NCBI GenBank assembly: GCA_903854365.1
Contig: CAINWE010000302.1
Coordinates: 1 to 7,272, forward strand
Length of the DNA stretch: 7,272 nucleotides
Source: Oligoflexia bacterium
Lineage (GTDB): Bacteria; Bdellovibrionota; UBA1018
Direction of reading: 5' to 3'
The translations under genes were made by a program, and so were the position numbers. Under the pieces are notes generated by a model, which was given only the letters and a program-made list of their open reading frames with translations, did not search any database and had not been told where the DNA came from. Positions within the stretch are counted from its first letter, which is position 1. Every line of letters starts with the position of its first letter. Of the stretch, positions 1 to 6,221 are shown in pieces.

Positions 1-452
1 CCCCGCTGCGGGATCGCCTGGAAGATGTCGAAGAGCTCTGTTACTTTTTTTTGAGGCGCGCGGCGACTCGGCATAAAAAATTGGTGCAAGGTATTTCGAG
101 TGAGGCAGTAGAAATTTTAAATCATCATTCCTGGCCAGGAAATGTACGGGAGCTTTCTAACGTCATTGAGCGCGGGGTGATTTTTGCCCAGGGTACTCAA
201 ATTACGCAAGCAGACCTTCCTACTCATTTAGTGGAGAGTGTTCGGGGCTCCGGCAAAGGTACTAGCACTCGAACCGATCATCACTCTACGATTGAGGTTC
301 CGCTTGGGGCTTCTTTAAAAGAGGTAGAAGAACTCCTGATTAGAAAAACTTTGGAGGCAACAGACGGAGATAAAAATATGACCGCTCGTTTGTTGGGGAT
401 TAACTCTCGCACGATATACCGGCGCCTCGACAAACGTTCCGAAGTGGAATAG
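1..452 (+). CDS. Sigma-54-dependent transcriptional regulator (NtrC family), C-terminal part
   Basis: The 5' end is cut by the window edge; codons read from position 3 and give 149 residues. Proteins of this family are AAA+ ATPases that remodel the closed sigma-54 RNA polymerase complex at -24/-12 promoters. What is visible: the PLRDRLEDVEEL segment (residues 1-12), equivalent to the LRER.EDI.LL signature of the AAA+ domain; the sensor-II signature WPGNVREL followed by NVIERG (residues 44-58); a linker rich in Ser, Thr and Gly (about 78-100); and a Fis-type helix-turn-helix at the C-terminus (about 104-142), with LEATDGDKNMTARLLGINSRT. This DNA-binding segment is close to the family norm, so the end is intact. 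The receiver or other sensory domain and the Walker motifs lie outside the window, so the signal is unknown. The gene converges with the ChaN-like gene across a 27-bp gap. Confidence 0.95.
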   Translation, partial: PLRDRLEDVEELCYFFLRRAATRHKKLVQGISSEAVEILNHHSWPGNVRELSNVIERGVIFAQGTQITQADLPTHLVESVRGSGKGTSTRTDHHSTIEVPLGASLKEVEELLIRKTLEATDGDKNMTARLLGINSRTIYRRLDKRSEVE

Positions 453-458
453 GGGAAC

Positions 459-475
459 TGTAAGCTTCACTTACG
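459..475. terminator. Weak hairpin between convergent genes
   Basis: GTAAG and CTTAC (460-464 and 470-474) are exact inverted copies around a 5-nt loop, with one possible wobble pair outside. The hairpin lies entirely in the 27-bp gap between the convergent stop codons at 450-452 (plus) and 480-482 (minus), where a bidirectional terminator would be expected. There is no U-tract on either strand and the stem is short, so this is only a placement-based guess. Confidence 0.2.
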
Positions 476-479
476 TGAC

Positions 480-2168
480 CTAAAGCTGGTCGTTTTTACT
501 GGCCGACCAATCCATCAGGGCGAGTTTTTGAGAGAGCGCTTGAAAAATCACCTGCGAAGTTGGGGGGGCTGCAGGGATTTGGGGAGTGGAGTCCAGGCAA
601 AATAGGGCTTTTACCCAATTGACCGAAATTCTTTCTGACAGAACTTCTGAGTAAAGCGCTTTTCCGTAGATTTGGCCGACGTATCGTGTTGCCCAGAAAA
701 GCGGCAGAAGCGGGATGTTTTGAGTCTTCTCTGGATCAAATGTAGATTGAAGGAACTCAAGTGTTAAAGAGCGGGCTCTGAGCTCTTGTTTGTAGGTCGG
801 CAGACTACCTGCTTGGAGAGCTTCAATCCGCTGCAGGTGATCTAAGACTAGGTCGCATTTGCGTTTTGGATTCAAAATGAGACTTCCAAAAAAACCAAAA
901 ACTCCGTCCATTAAATGATGATAAAAATACTCTGACTTCTTTCCAAAAAAGTGGGGCAATGCATTCTTTTGGCCTGCACCGCATCGAAGGAGATGGATCG
1001 CAGCGAGTTCGGCGAGCCCATTTCCTGAGCTCGTCCCTAAGAACGCGAGTCCGAGCTTTTGTACGTAAAACCTCTGGTTATGTTGGATCAGGTTTCGGAG
1101 GAGGAGGCGCTCTGCTTTTGAAAATTCTGGATTTTGCTGCAAATCCTCCAGGAATCCGCTCTGTTCAATTCGGAATGTACTGAGAGATTCGTAGTTGCAG
1201 GGAGGAATTTTAAAGAACTCTGTGAGTACTTGTCCATAAGACGAAATCAAGCTGATATCGTCCATTTCTTCGTGGATCGGCGCTGCTGGGCCTCCTTCTG
1301 CCCAATTGACGAGGGATTGAAGTTTACTCCAGGGAGTACTCGAAAATACACAATAAGTGTCCTTTTTGAGTTTGGTGATGGCAGTCGCTAGTTCAGACCC
1401 TTGTTCAGCGAGTTTCCAATAGAGGCTGTTTTCGTTTTGGTGAATGACCAGCGTAGATAGGGAGCGTTGAAGAAACGAGCGTGAGATCATTTTAATTTGC
1501 TTGGGTAGATGGGCATTGCCGATGTGAAGTTCCCCGTACAGGACCACCATTTTAGGTTGTTTCTTCGACTGACGATCGGCATGAAACAGATCCGTAATAA
1601 TCCCTGCGGCCCAAAGGTCTCGCTGGTGGAGGTCGTCTCCGAGTGGATCTTGTGGGCTAAAAATTTTGGGCCGGTTCAGGGCGATGAGCCGAACGTTGTT
1701 CTTTTTAGCCCAATCAAAGAGGGGTGCATAATTACTCCAGGGAAATCCCCATTCCTGCGAGTATGAAATCGTTTCGTGAAATGTTTCTGTCGAAATTTTG
1801 CCACTTTGAAATTGGTCGAGAGCTTCTTGGAAGTGACTTGAGACGAGTTCAAGTCCAAGGTACCAAAGTTCATCTTCCTGTACGGCCTCACGCGCTAAGC
1901 GGAGAGCAGTTTTTTGGGCTTGTTCGAAGGTATGAAAGTCGGCAATGAGAGAGACGTCAGCGGACCGAATGGATTGAATGAGTTCGGATTTTTGAACGGG
2001 CTGTAGATTTTTTCGGCTTGAGCGAAAGTCTTTTTGATTCTCAATTTCGTATTTCCTAATCGAGTGGGGAGTTCTGCCGAGTAGAAAATCGGCTTCTTTT
2101 TGAAGGGATCTAAAAATTTTCTTTTGGAGTTTGAGAACTCGCTTTTGTCCTGATTCGTCAGTGTTCAT
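480..2168 (-). CDS. ChaN-like domain protein with a long C-terminal extension
   Basis: 562 residues, starting at an ATG 18 bp after the stop of the upstream 236-aa gene. Residues about 66-245 match the ChaN / haem-binding-uptake domain type (PF04187): LIADFHTFEQ (74-83) in place of the usual LLGE.H....H, then LELVSSHFQEALDQF (106-120), a G.I....F..........W...Y.P...WAK.N segment (123-157), LIALNRP (161-167) and the closing YGELHIGNAHLP (211-222). Known ChaN proteins are iron-regulated, haem-binding surface lipoproteins, and the fold belongs to the EreA/ChaN-like superfamily. Here there is no signal peptide or lipobox: the N-terminus is Lys/Arg-rich and charged, so the protein is probably cytoplasmic and its ligand need not be haem. 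Residues about 280-562 are mostly helical and I recognise no family in them. The total length is roughly twice that of a typical ChaN protein. The ribosome-binding site is weak (GGGTAG before the ATG), which fits translational coupling to the gene upstream. Domain call confident, function open. Confidence 0.8.
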   Translation of the reverse strand: MNTDESGQKRVLKLQKKIFRSLQKEADFLLGRTPHSIRKYEIENQKDFRSSRKNLQPVQKSELIQSIRSADVSLIADFHTFEQAQKTALRLAREAVQEDELWYLGLELVSSHFQEALDQFQSGKISTETFHETISYSQEWGFPWSNYAPLFDWAKKNNVRLIALNRPKIFSPQDPLGDDLHQRDLWAAGIITDLFHADRQSKKQPKMVVLYGELHIGNAHLPKQIKMISRSFLQRSLSTLVIHQNENSLYWKLAEQGSELATAITKLKKDTYCVFSSTPWSKLQSLVNWAEGGPAAPIHEEMDDISLISSYGQVLTEFFKIPPCNYESLSTFRIEQSGFLEDLQQNPEFSKAERLLLRNLIQHNQRFYVQKLGLAFLGTSSGNGLAELAAIHLLRCGAGQKNALPHFFGKKSEYFYHHLMDGVFGFFGSLILNPKRKCDLVLDHLQRIEALQAGSLPTYKQELRARSLTLEFLQSTFDPEKTQNIPLLPLFWATRYVGQIYGKALYSEVLSERISVNWVKALFCLDSTPQIPAAPPTSQVIFQALSQKLALMDWSASKNDQL

Positions 2169-2186
2169 GTTTTCTACCCAATTGCT

Positions 2187-2897
2187 TTAGCCGAGTTGCC
2201 ACCTCTGTACGCAGCGGGGTGATTCAATTTTGTGCTCAATACTCACTCTTTGGTTCAAGCTGTAGACAAAGCCTCTGCTCCATTGAGAGTGCATGAGGCA
2301 CAGCAGATCTTCGTTGGACCGGATTTCTGCGAAAGGGAGTTGATGAGGACAGTGGCGAAGTTCAATTTCTAGTACTGAAGGTGTTGCTCTGCGGATCAGT
2401 GACGGAGGATACTGAGGAGATCCTGAGAGCGGGCTGTCTTGGAGCGCAAAAAAGAGGGCGGCAAGGTCCATTTGACCGAAGTTTTTTGCTTGAACCCAAC
2501 GGGTTTCGCCAATACGTCGACCTGCTTTCCAGGAGATTTGCTCAAGGAGATTCTTAATCGGGGACGAGCTACGGGGTTTTAAGGCCTCGTCGTTGAGAAT
2601 TTGTTGGAGGGTCCAGGACTGAACGGCCCAAATGGTCTTCTCGAGTTGTAAGAGGAGCTCGTGGGGCTGGTTGGCGTCGAGAAATTGATCTAAATTCGCT
2701 TGAGCGAGGGTATCTAACATCCAAAGCTGATCTCGAATTTCGTTGCTTAAGCCTCTTGTGAGTACATGGGAGGGTTGATCGACTTTGAGGTCATTGATCC
2801 AAATGTTAGTGAGCTCGTGCAGGTCGACGAGGTTTTTAAACCACTGATCGTGGGATGCTTGAGGTAAACGAATGTGCCAAGGATTTTCTCTTCTCAC
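2187..2897 (-). CDS. Conserved-looking protein of unknown function, first gene of the ChaN-like unit
   Basis: 236 residues, starting at GTG. An in-frame TAA lies three codons upstream, and the next in-frame Met is residue 60, so GTG is the only reasonable start even though no Shine-Dalgarno sequence is seen. There is no signal peptide or membrane segment. The N-terminal 120 residues are helical and rich in Leu, Gln and Trp. The C-terminal third has LEIELRHCP (176-184), a conserved-looking LCLMHSQWSRGF (199-210) and a final Cys (229) before the end. This spacing of CP, Cys and Cys around a His/Trp helix faintly recalls V4R or L-2-amino-thiazoline-4-carboxylate hydrolase-type domains, which bind small molecules; that is a resemblance only. 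It is followed after 18 bp by the ChaN-like gene, so the two are probably co-transcribed. A sigma-54-type promoter about 270 bp upstream on the same strand may drive both. Confidence 0.75.
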   Translation of the reverse strand: MRRENPWHIRLPQASHDQWFKNLVDLHELTNIWINDLKVDQPSHVLTRGLSNEIRDQLWMLDTLAQANLDQFLDANQPHELLLQLEKTIWAVQSWTLQQILNDEALKPRSSSPIKNLLEQISWKAGRRIGETRWVQAKNFGQMDLAALFFALQDSPLSGSPQYPPSLIRRATPSVLEIELRHCPHQLPFAEIRSNEDLLCLMHSQWSRGFVYSLNQRVSIEHKIESPRCVQRWQLG

Positions 2898-2943
2898 TGC
2901 TTTAGTTTAGCCGATGATCCCCGGAGAAACCAGACCGATCGAA

Positions 2944-2952
2944 GGGGGGGGG
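2944..2952. repeat. Homopolymeric G9 tract (C9 on the minus strand)
   Basis: Nine consecutive G residues lie in the non-coding leader, about 47 bp upstream of the GTG start of the 236-aa gene and just 3' of a GC-rich hairpin when read on the minus strand. Tracts of this length can vary by slipped-strand mispairing. Here variation would alter leader spacing, not a reading frame. No functional role is shown. Confidence 0.8.
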
Positions 2953-2954
2953 TA

Positions 2955-2980
2955 GGGCCTCGGATCCAGTGACGAGGCCC
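2955..2980 (-). terminator. GC-rich hairpin, possible 3' end of a leader or small RNA
   Basis: GGGCCTCG (2955-2962) and CGAGGCCC (2973-2980) form a perfect 8-bp stem with a 10-nt loop. On the minus strand it is followed after TA by nine C residues, not by T residues, so it is not a standard intrinsic terminator. It may mark the end of the structured region below, or simply be the last stem of a leader that continues into the 236-aa gene. Confidence 0.3.
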
Positions 2981-3081
2981 CGGAAGGAAATCGGGAAAGG
3001 AGAGAGGGTAATGTTTTCTCTCCGGAGTAAAACCCTATGCAAGGCATAGAGCCGTCGCATACTGCCGGCGGAAGAAAACTC

Positions 3082-3162
3082 CTAATCGTCGATGTGCTGA
3101 ATCTCGGACTTAGGATGGATCATACCGTCTGAGAACTCTCCCGCTTTGGGCTGAATCCTCAA
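3082..3162 (-). CDS. Possible 26-codon small ORF (TTG start) in the leader
   Basis: The reading frame opens at TTG and ends at TAG. Its composition looks protein-like (contains QPKAGEFSDG, then IHPKSEIQHIDD) and it lies right after the predicted sigma-54 start site. Against it: the start codon is TTG, no ribosome-binding site is seen, the predicted transcript would have only about 7 nt before it, and an in-frame TAG lies just upstream. It also overlaps the TCCTAA/TTAGGA stem. It may be a leader peptide, the remains of a lost gene, or chance. Confidence 0.15.
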   Translation of the reverse strand: MRIQPKAGEFSDGMIHPKSEIQHIDD

Positions 3163-3176
3163 TTCATGACTCTAAG

Positions 3177-3197
3177 CATTGCAGATCTAATGCCAAA
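3177..3197 (-). promoter_or_regulatory. Sigma-54 (-24/-12) promoter
   Basis: Read on the minus strand the core is TGGCATTAGATCTGCA. The GG (3194-3193) and GC (3182-3181) dinucleotides are separated by exactly 10 nt, as the TGGCAC-N5-TTGCW consensus requires; the mismatches are C to T at the end of the -24 box and T to C at the start of the -12 box. Transcription would start near 3169 and run toward the hairpin region and the 236-aa/ChaN genes. It sits in an intergenic gap 50-70 bp past the end of the 910-aa gene, which is a sensible place for a new promoter. The activator is unknown. Confidence 0.6.
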
Positions 3198-3203
3198 CTA
3201 AAT

Positions 3204-3217
3204 TTGATTCATATCAA
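3204..3217. promoter_or_regulatory. Inverted repeat upstream of the sigma-54 promoter
   Basis: TTGAT-TCAT-ATCAA is a perfect 5-bp inverted repeat with a 4-nt spacer, in an AT-rich patch 7 bp upstream of the -24 region of the minus-strand sigma-54 promoter. Such a site could bind a dimeric regulator. It is closer than the usual 80-150 bp for NtrC-type upstream sites, so a repressor or an architectural protein is as likely. Short enough that chance is possible. Confidence 0.3.
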
Positions 3218-3248
3218 TGAGTTAGAACGGAAGGGGTGGGCTTGATCG

Positions 3249-5981
3249 TCAAAAAAGTTGACAGCTGGCTAAAAGATCCCGGAGGTCTTTGAGTTTAGCC
3301 ATTTGTTCGCCGTGGGATCTTAATACGTCCAAGGCGGTGGACTCTGCCAACTCTAACCTTCGGGGGAGTTTTAAGTATTGCAGAAGTTCATTCCAAGTGG
3401 GGTGTTTGACTCCATCCAACTGATCCCAAAGGAGGTTAATGAGAAAGGGGCTGTCGGCGCCTAAGTGCAGGTTGAAGCCACTTTCAGTGACGAGGAGAAT
3501 ACCAGGAGACGGCGTTTTTACTCGCTCGATTCGGCCGATGGCTAGGTGTGGGGGCAGAGATCCAGTGATTCGTACTCGAGGATGCATAGGAATAGGGCAA
3601 CATTCGGTTGGAGGGAGGATATCTAAAAGTTGTCCCCAACGAATTTTTCCATCGGGAGTGACGAGGGACAATAAGCGATTTTGTCCGTGAAAAATCGAGT
3701 CGAGAGCTTGGGCGGCTCGAGCAAAAATTTGGGCATGAATTTGGAGACCTTCTGGAGAAGCCGGAGCCAGTTCTTGGAGGGCATCTTTTACTTCACGGGG
3801 GCGATGACTGACTTCATTTGCCCAGCGCTCCCACTCGGGTGGAAGGTCAAATGGGCTCAATTGAGCTGCATTTGTAGGATTATCGGTAGAGACCCCGAGC
3901 ACCAATAAAAGAGCTTTTGGTATTGGAATCCACTTGAGGGTTTGTTCATGGATGATCCACCGATCTCCTCTTCTTTCGGCACTGTGATCAAGCCAATTTT
4001 TGGTTTGCTCAGAGGTGAGGTAGGCACTGAGTGGCGAGGTCCAAGACTCATCGGAGACGAGTACGAGAAATCCGTGCCCATGGGACTCATTTCCGGGATA
4101 AGGAAGCGGATGGGTCACTAATTTTCTGCCGTCAGAGTCGTATTCGGCAGAGAGCCAAAACCCCTTCAGTGACGGATGAACTGACCAGGCGCCCTGGCGG
4201 CCCTGGTCGCTTTCGGGTGTAGGGCGAATCGTCGTAAAGCTGGCTAATGGCGCGGAGTGGGCGCGAAGTTGGTCCATTTGCCGGAGTGTGCTTTGTGAGG
4301 TGGGATCGGGCCATTTCTCCACCCACTCTCGTTGAGAGGTGGGGCTGGGATAGGAGAGGATGGACCAGTTTCCTCGGGGTTGAACTTCCTGAGCTGCCGC
4401 CTGAAAGACATCTTCCAAGAGGAGGGTCAGTTCGACGTGGCTCCTGAGTTGCCCCGAGATCGAATGTCGAATAGGGCGGTGAGCGAGGCGCGTTTCAACA
4501 TCGAGCTCTTTTTGAAATAAATAGAGGTGCTTAGGGAACAGCGGTAAAGTACTGGGTAAGGTGTGCTCAAGTTCAGAGAAGTCCCATTCACAGCAAAGCT
4601 TAGCCCGCTCGAGGAGGAAGTGGAGAACTTCTGCTCCGTCTTTCGAGGATAAAGCTTCTTCTCTTGCCCACCAAAAGAGTGCTCCTGGTCGTAATTTGCT
4701 CAGCGAGACACAGGCCTGCAAATCTCCAAGGCTTGTGCCAGGAGAACGAAGTTTTTTAAAGTAAGGCAGAGCCTCTAAACTTTCTCTCAGTCGTCCTGCG
4801 ATTGCATTTCGTCCTTGAGAGCGGATCACTTGCTCTTCTAAGACGATGGCAGCATCGCAGGCTTCCATTTCAGCAATTTTTGAAATGACGGAGATCTTGG
4901 AAGAGCCCAAAGCTAAAGCTAACTGGTCCCGAGTGTGAACCTCAAGGCCCGTTCCAATCGACCAAAAAGGGGGTGGGCAAGGTCCCCACCAAATTTGCAT
5001 CAACTCACAAAGCATGAGTTGGAACGCAGATGCCTCTAGGCCAATCCACTGGACTGAGGAAGGAGACGATCTGACCATGGAGCCATCGCGGAGAGTGGGC
5101 GAAAAAATAACTTTGCTTCTCTTGAGGAGGTCGGTTTCTGGTGCGGGATTAAATCCAAAGGCACCCATTTTTTCCCAGAGAGTTTTAAAGAAACGTCGAT
5201 CATACCCGTTGGGCTCAAAGACCTCGGGCTGTGCTCGTCGAATCGCCTTGAGGCTATGAATCAAAAACTGGGGGCCTTCTTCGGTGATCTTCCAGGCTTC
5301 CAATGCACCCCAGATTTCGTTTTGTAGGACTCGGCTCGGATTGTACCAAGAATACAAATTGGGTCGAGTGAGTTGCCAACCCTCGCGGTCGAGCGGAAGT
5401 TGAGCCTTTAAGGCTGTACTTAAAACCCAATTGAGTTGGCCCAGGTCTTGTTCACTCCAGTGCCGGATGCCTCGATCGGACCAACTCTTGAGGAGAATCG
5501 CCTGGCCGAGTGCCAGAAGCGCTACCTCCTCTAGGTAAGTTTTTAAAGCGGCAGTTTGGGCAGGACTGCGAGGCCCGATCATCCAGTTTTGAAGTGTTCT
5601 GGGAGTGTTCGAGGGAGAGTGTAGGCCGGAGAGTTTCTCCAGGTGTTGGACGATGGAGTCTCTTCGGCTCGGATTGAGAGAAAGGAGCTTGGTGAGATTA
5701 CCCTCTAACTCATCTAAAAGTCTGCCGAGCAGCGGAATTAAAGTCGGGATCGCGGTGGCGAGTTGAGTGTGAGTGAGTGCCGGCGCAGGGGGCTGTGGGG
5801 TGACTCCGTGAGGTTTTTCCTTGGGTCCAGATGCAAAGTGGATGGAAGGAGTCAAGGTCGTAGGAGTGGGGATAGCGTCAGAGAACTCAAGCATCTGTGC
5901 CATCAAAGATCGGGTCTCTGAACTCAGGCGCTGCTGAATTCGAGAAGTATCAATGAGTAAATCAGTATATTTTTCAGCCAC
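3249..5981 (-). CDS. Large soluble protein of unknown function (910 aa), possibly methyltransferase-like
   Basis: Starts at GTG with AAGAAG about 8 nt upstream as a plausible ribosome-binding site, and ends at TGA. There is no signal peptide or transmembrane helix, so it should be cytoplasmic. The N-terminus (1-33) is helical and charged, residues about 37-70 are a Pro/Thr-rich linker, and the rest is a long, Trp- and Leu-rich globular region. Residues about 425-520 contain SKLRPGALFWWAREEAL, a FLLERAKLCCEWDFSELEHTLP stretch, then LFPKHLYLFQKE and GQLRSHVEL. The order 'leader PG..., loop with E, helix, EWD, LP..., ...LYLF.K' faintly resembles the later half of gamma-type N6-adenine DNA methyltransferases, but I find no NPPY motif and no AdoMet glycine motif, so any such domain would be degenerate. 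A Cys-Pro-rich patch (TECCPIPMHP) lies near the C-terminus. It stands alone on its strand, separated from the next genes by a promoter-containing gap. Real gene almost certainly; function unknown. Confidence 0.85.
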   Translation of the reverse strand: MAEKYTDLLIDTSRIQQRLSSETRSLMAQMLEFSDAIPTPTTLTPSIHFASGPKEKPHGVTPQPPAPALTHTQLATAIPTLIPLLGRLLDELEGNLTKLLSLNPSRRDSIVQHLEKLSGLHSPSNTPRTLQNWMIGPRSPAQTAALKTYLEEVALLALGQAILLKSWSDRGIRHWSEQDLGQLNWVLSTALKAQLPLDREGWQLTRPNLYSWYNPSRVLQNEIWGALEAWKITEEGPQFLIHSLKAIRRAQPEVFEPNGYDRRFFKTLWEKMGAFGFNPAPETDLLKRSKVIFSPTLRDGSMVRSSPSSVQWIGLEASAFQLMLCELMQIWWGPCPPPFWSIGTGLEVHTRDQLALALGSSKISVISKIAEMEACDAAIVLEEQVIRSQGRNAIAGRLRESLEALPYFKKLRSPGTSLGDLQACVSLSKLRPGALFWWAREEALSSKDGAEVLHFLLERAKLCCEWDFSELEHTLPSTLPLFPKHLYLFQKELDVETRLAHRPIRHSISGQLRSHVELTLLLEDVFQAAAQEVQPRGNWSILSYPSPTSQREWVEKWPDPTSQSTLRQMDQLRAHSAPLASFTTIRPTPESDQGRQGAWSVHPSLKGFWLSAEYDSDGRKLVTHPLPYPGNESHGHGFLVLVSDESWTSPLSAYLTSEQTKNWLDHSAERRGDRWIIHEQTLKWIPIPKALLLVLGVSTDNPTNAAQLSPFDLPPEWERWANEVSHRPREVKDALQELAPASPEGLQIHAQIFARAAQALDSIFHGQNRLLSLVTPDGKIRWGQLLDILPPTECCPIPMHPRVRITGSLPPHLAIGRIERVKTPSPGILLVTESGFNLHLGADSPFLINLLWDQLDGVKHPTWNELLQYLKLPRRLELAESTALDVLRSHGEQMAKLKDLRDLLASCQLF

Positions 5982-6053
5982 TCGGTGATCTTCTTTGGCG
6001 ACTCGGTTCAGGTTTTAGTGTGGTTATGATCCCTGACTCCGGGACCTCTCCAA

Positions 6054-6070
6054 AATCACTACCAGTGATT
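6054..6070. promoter_or_regulatory. Palindrome in the divergent intergenic region
   Basis: AATCACT-ACC-AGTGATT is a perfect 7-bp inverted repeat with a 3-nt centre, located between the divergently oriented 910-aa gene (start at 5981) and the acidic protein gene (start at 6222). Its size and position fit an operator for a dimeric regulator of one or both genes. It could also form an RNA hairpin in a minus-strand leader. I see no strong -10/-35 pair overlapping it. Confidence 0.4.
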
Positions 6071-6105
6071 CTTTCTCTTTGGCGAGAAAAAAATCAATGC
6101 CGCAG

Positions 6106-6213
6106 GGAGTTAGAGGTTTTTTTGTGCGTTTGGCGTCCATAATGTCAATCAGGCCTCAACTCCTTTCAGGATTTGCCGATTTCTAAATTGGGGAGTTTAA
6201 CTCCTCAGGGGAG
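6106..6213 (+). promoter_or_regulatory. Candidate RNA switch (alternating stems) before the acidic protein gene
   Basis: Five segments can pair in alternation. Segment 1 is GGAGTTaGAGG (6106-6116), segment 2 CCTCAACTCC (6154-6163), segment 3 GGGGAGTT (6190-6197), segment 4 AACTCCTC (6199-6206), and the last is the Shine-Dalgarno AGGGGAG (6207-6213). Pairing 1:2 gives 10 bp with one bulge; 2:3 gives 6 Watson-Crick pairs plus wobbles; 3:4 gives an 8-bp hairpin with a 3-nt loop; 4:SD gives 4-5 bp. With 1:2 and 3:4 formed, most of the ribosome-binding site stays free; with 2:3 formed, segment 4 can cover it. This is a sequence-level pairing scheme, not a folded structure. A possible -10 box CATAAT (6138-6143) would put the transcript start downstream of segment 1, which would weaken the scheme. 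Confidence 0.35.
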
Positions 6214-6221
6214 AATTGGAA

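Larger units (their letters stand above)
2955..3169 (-). ncRNA. Candidate structured small RNA or long 5' leader downstream of a sigma-54 promoter
   Basis: This stretch has no convincing long reading frame but contains a run of non-overlapping inverted repeats. In minus-strand order they are TCCTAA/TTAGGA (3110-3115 with 3080-3085), a GCCG/CGGC pair (3051-3054 with 3066-3069), CTATGC-loop-GCATAG with a 3-nt loop (3035-3049), GGAGAGA/TCTCTCC (2999-3005 with 3017-3023) and the 8-bp GC stem at 2955-2980. The predicted start at about 3169 comes from the sigma-54 promoter match at 3177-3197, giving an RNA of about 215 nt if it stops at the last hairpin. It does not match what I remember of 6S RNA, SRP RNA, RNase P RNA, tmRNA or the cyclic-di-GMP and cobalamin riboswitches. 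The alternative is a 270-nt structured 5' UTR of the 236-aa/ChaN unit. The strand is inferred from the promoter; hairpins themselves are strand-neutral. Confidence 0.4.

Noticed and set aside
959..1948. Several plus-strand reading frames of 70-85 codons
   Set aside because: They lie wholly within the minus-strand ChaN-like gene, have no ribosome-binding sites, and their composition is Arg/Ser/Phe-rich in the way antisense frames often are.
2955..3115. Known RNA families (6S, SRP, RNase P, tmRNA, cyclic-di-GMP or cobalamin riboswitch)
   Set aside because: None of the conserved core sequences I remember for these families is present on either strand.
3439..5259. Several short reading frames of 60-83 codons on both strands
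   Set aside because: All are contained in the 910-codon gene, in other frames, with no independent start signals or recognisable motifs.
6131..6148. Possible second sigma-54 promoter (TGG...GT) before the acidic protein gene
   Set aside because: The GG is followed after 10 nt by GT, not GC, so the essential -12 dinucleotide is missing.
6126..6148. Minus-strand TTGACA (6143-6148) as a -35 box for the 910-aa gene
   Set aside because: At 17-18 bp spacing the candidate -10 is ACAAAA or CACAAA, too far from TATAAT to call.
6216..6218. TTG at 6216 as the start of the acidic protein
   Set aside because: The Shine-Dalgarno ends 2 nt before it, too close; the ATG at 6222 has normal spacing.
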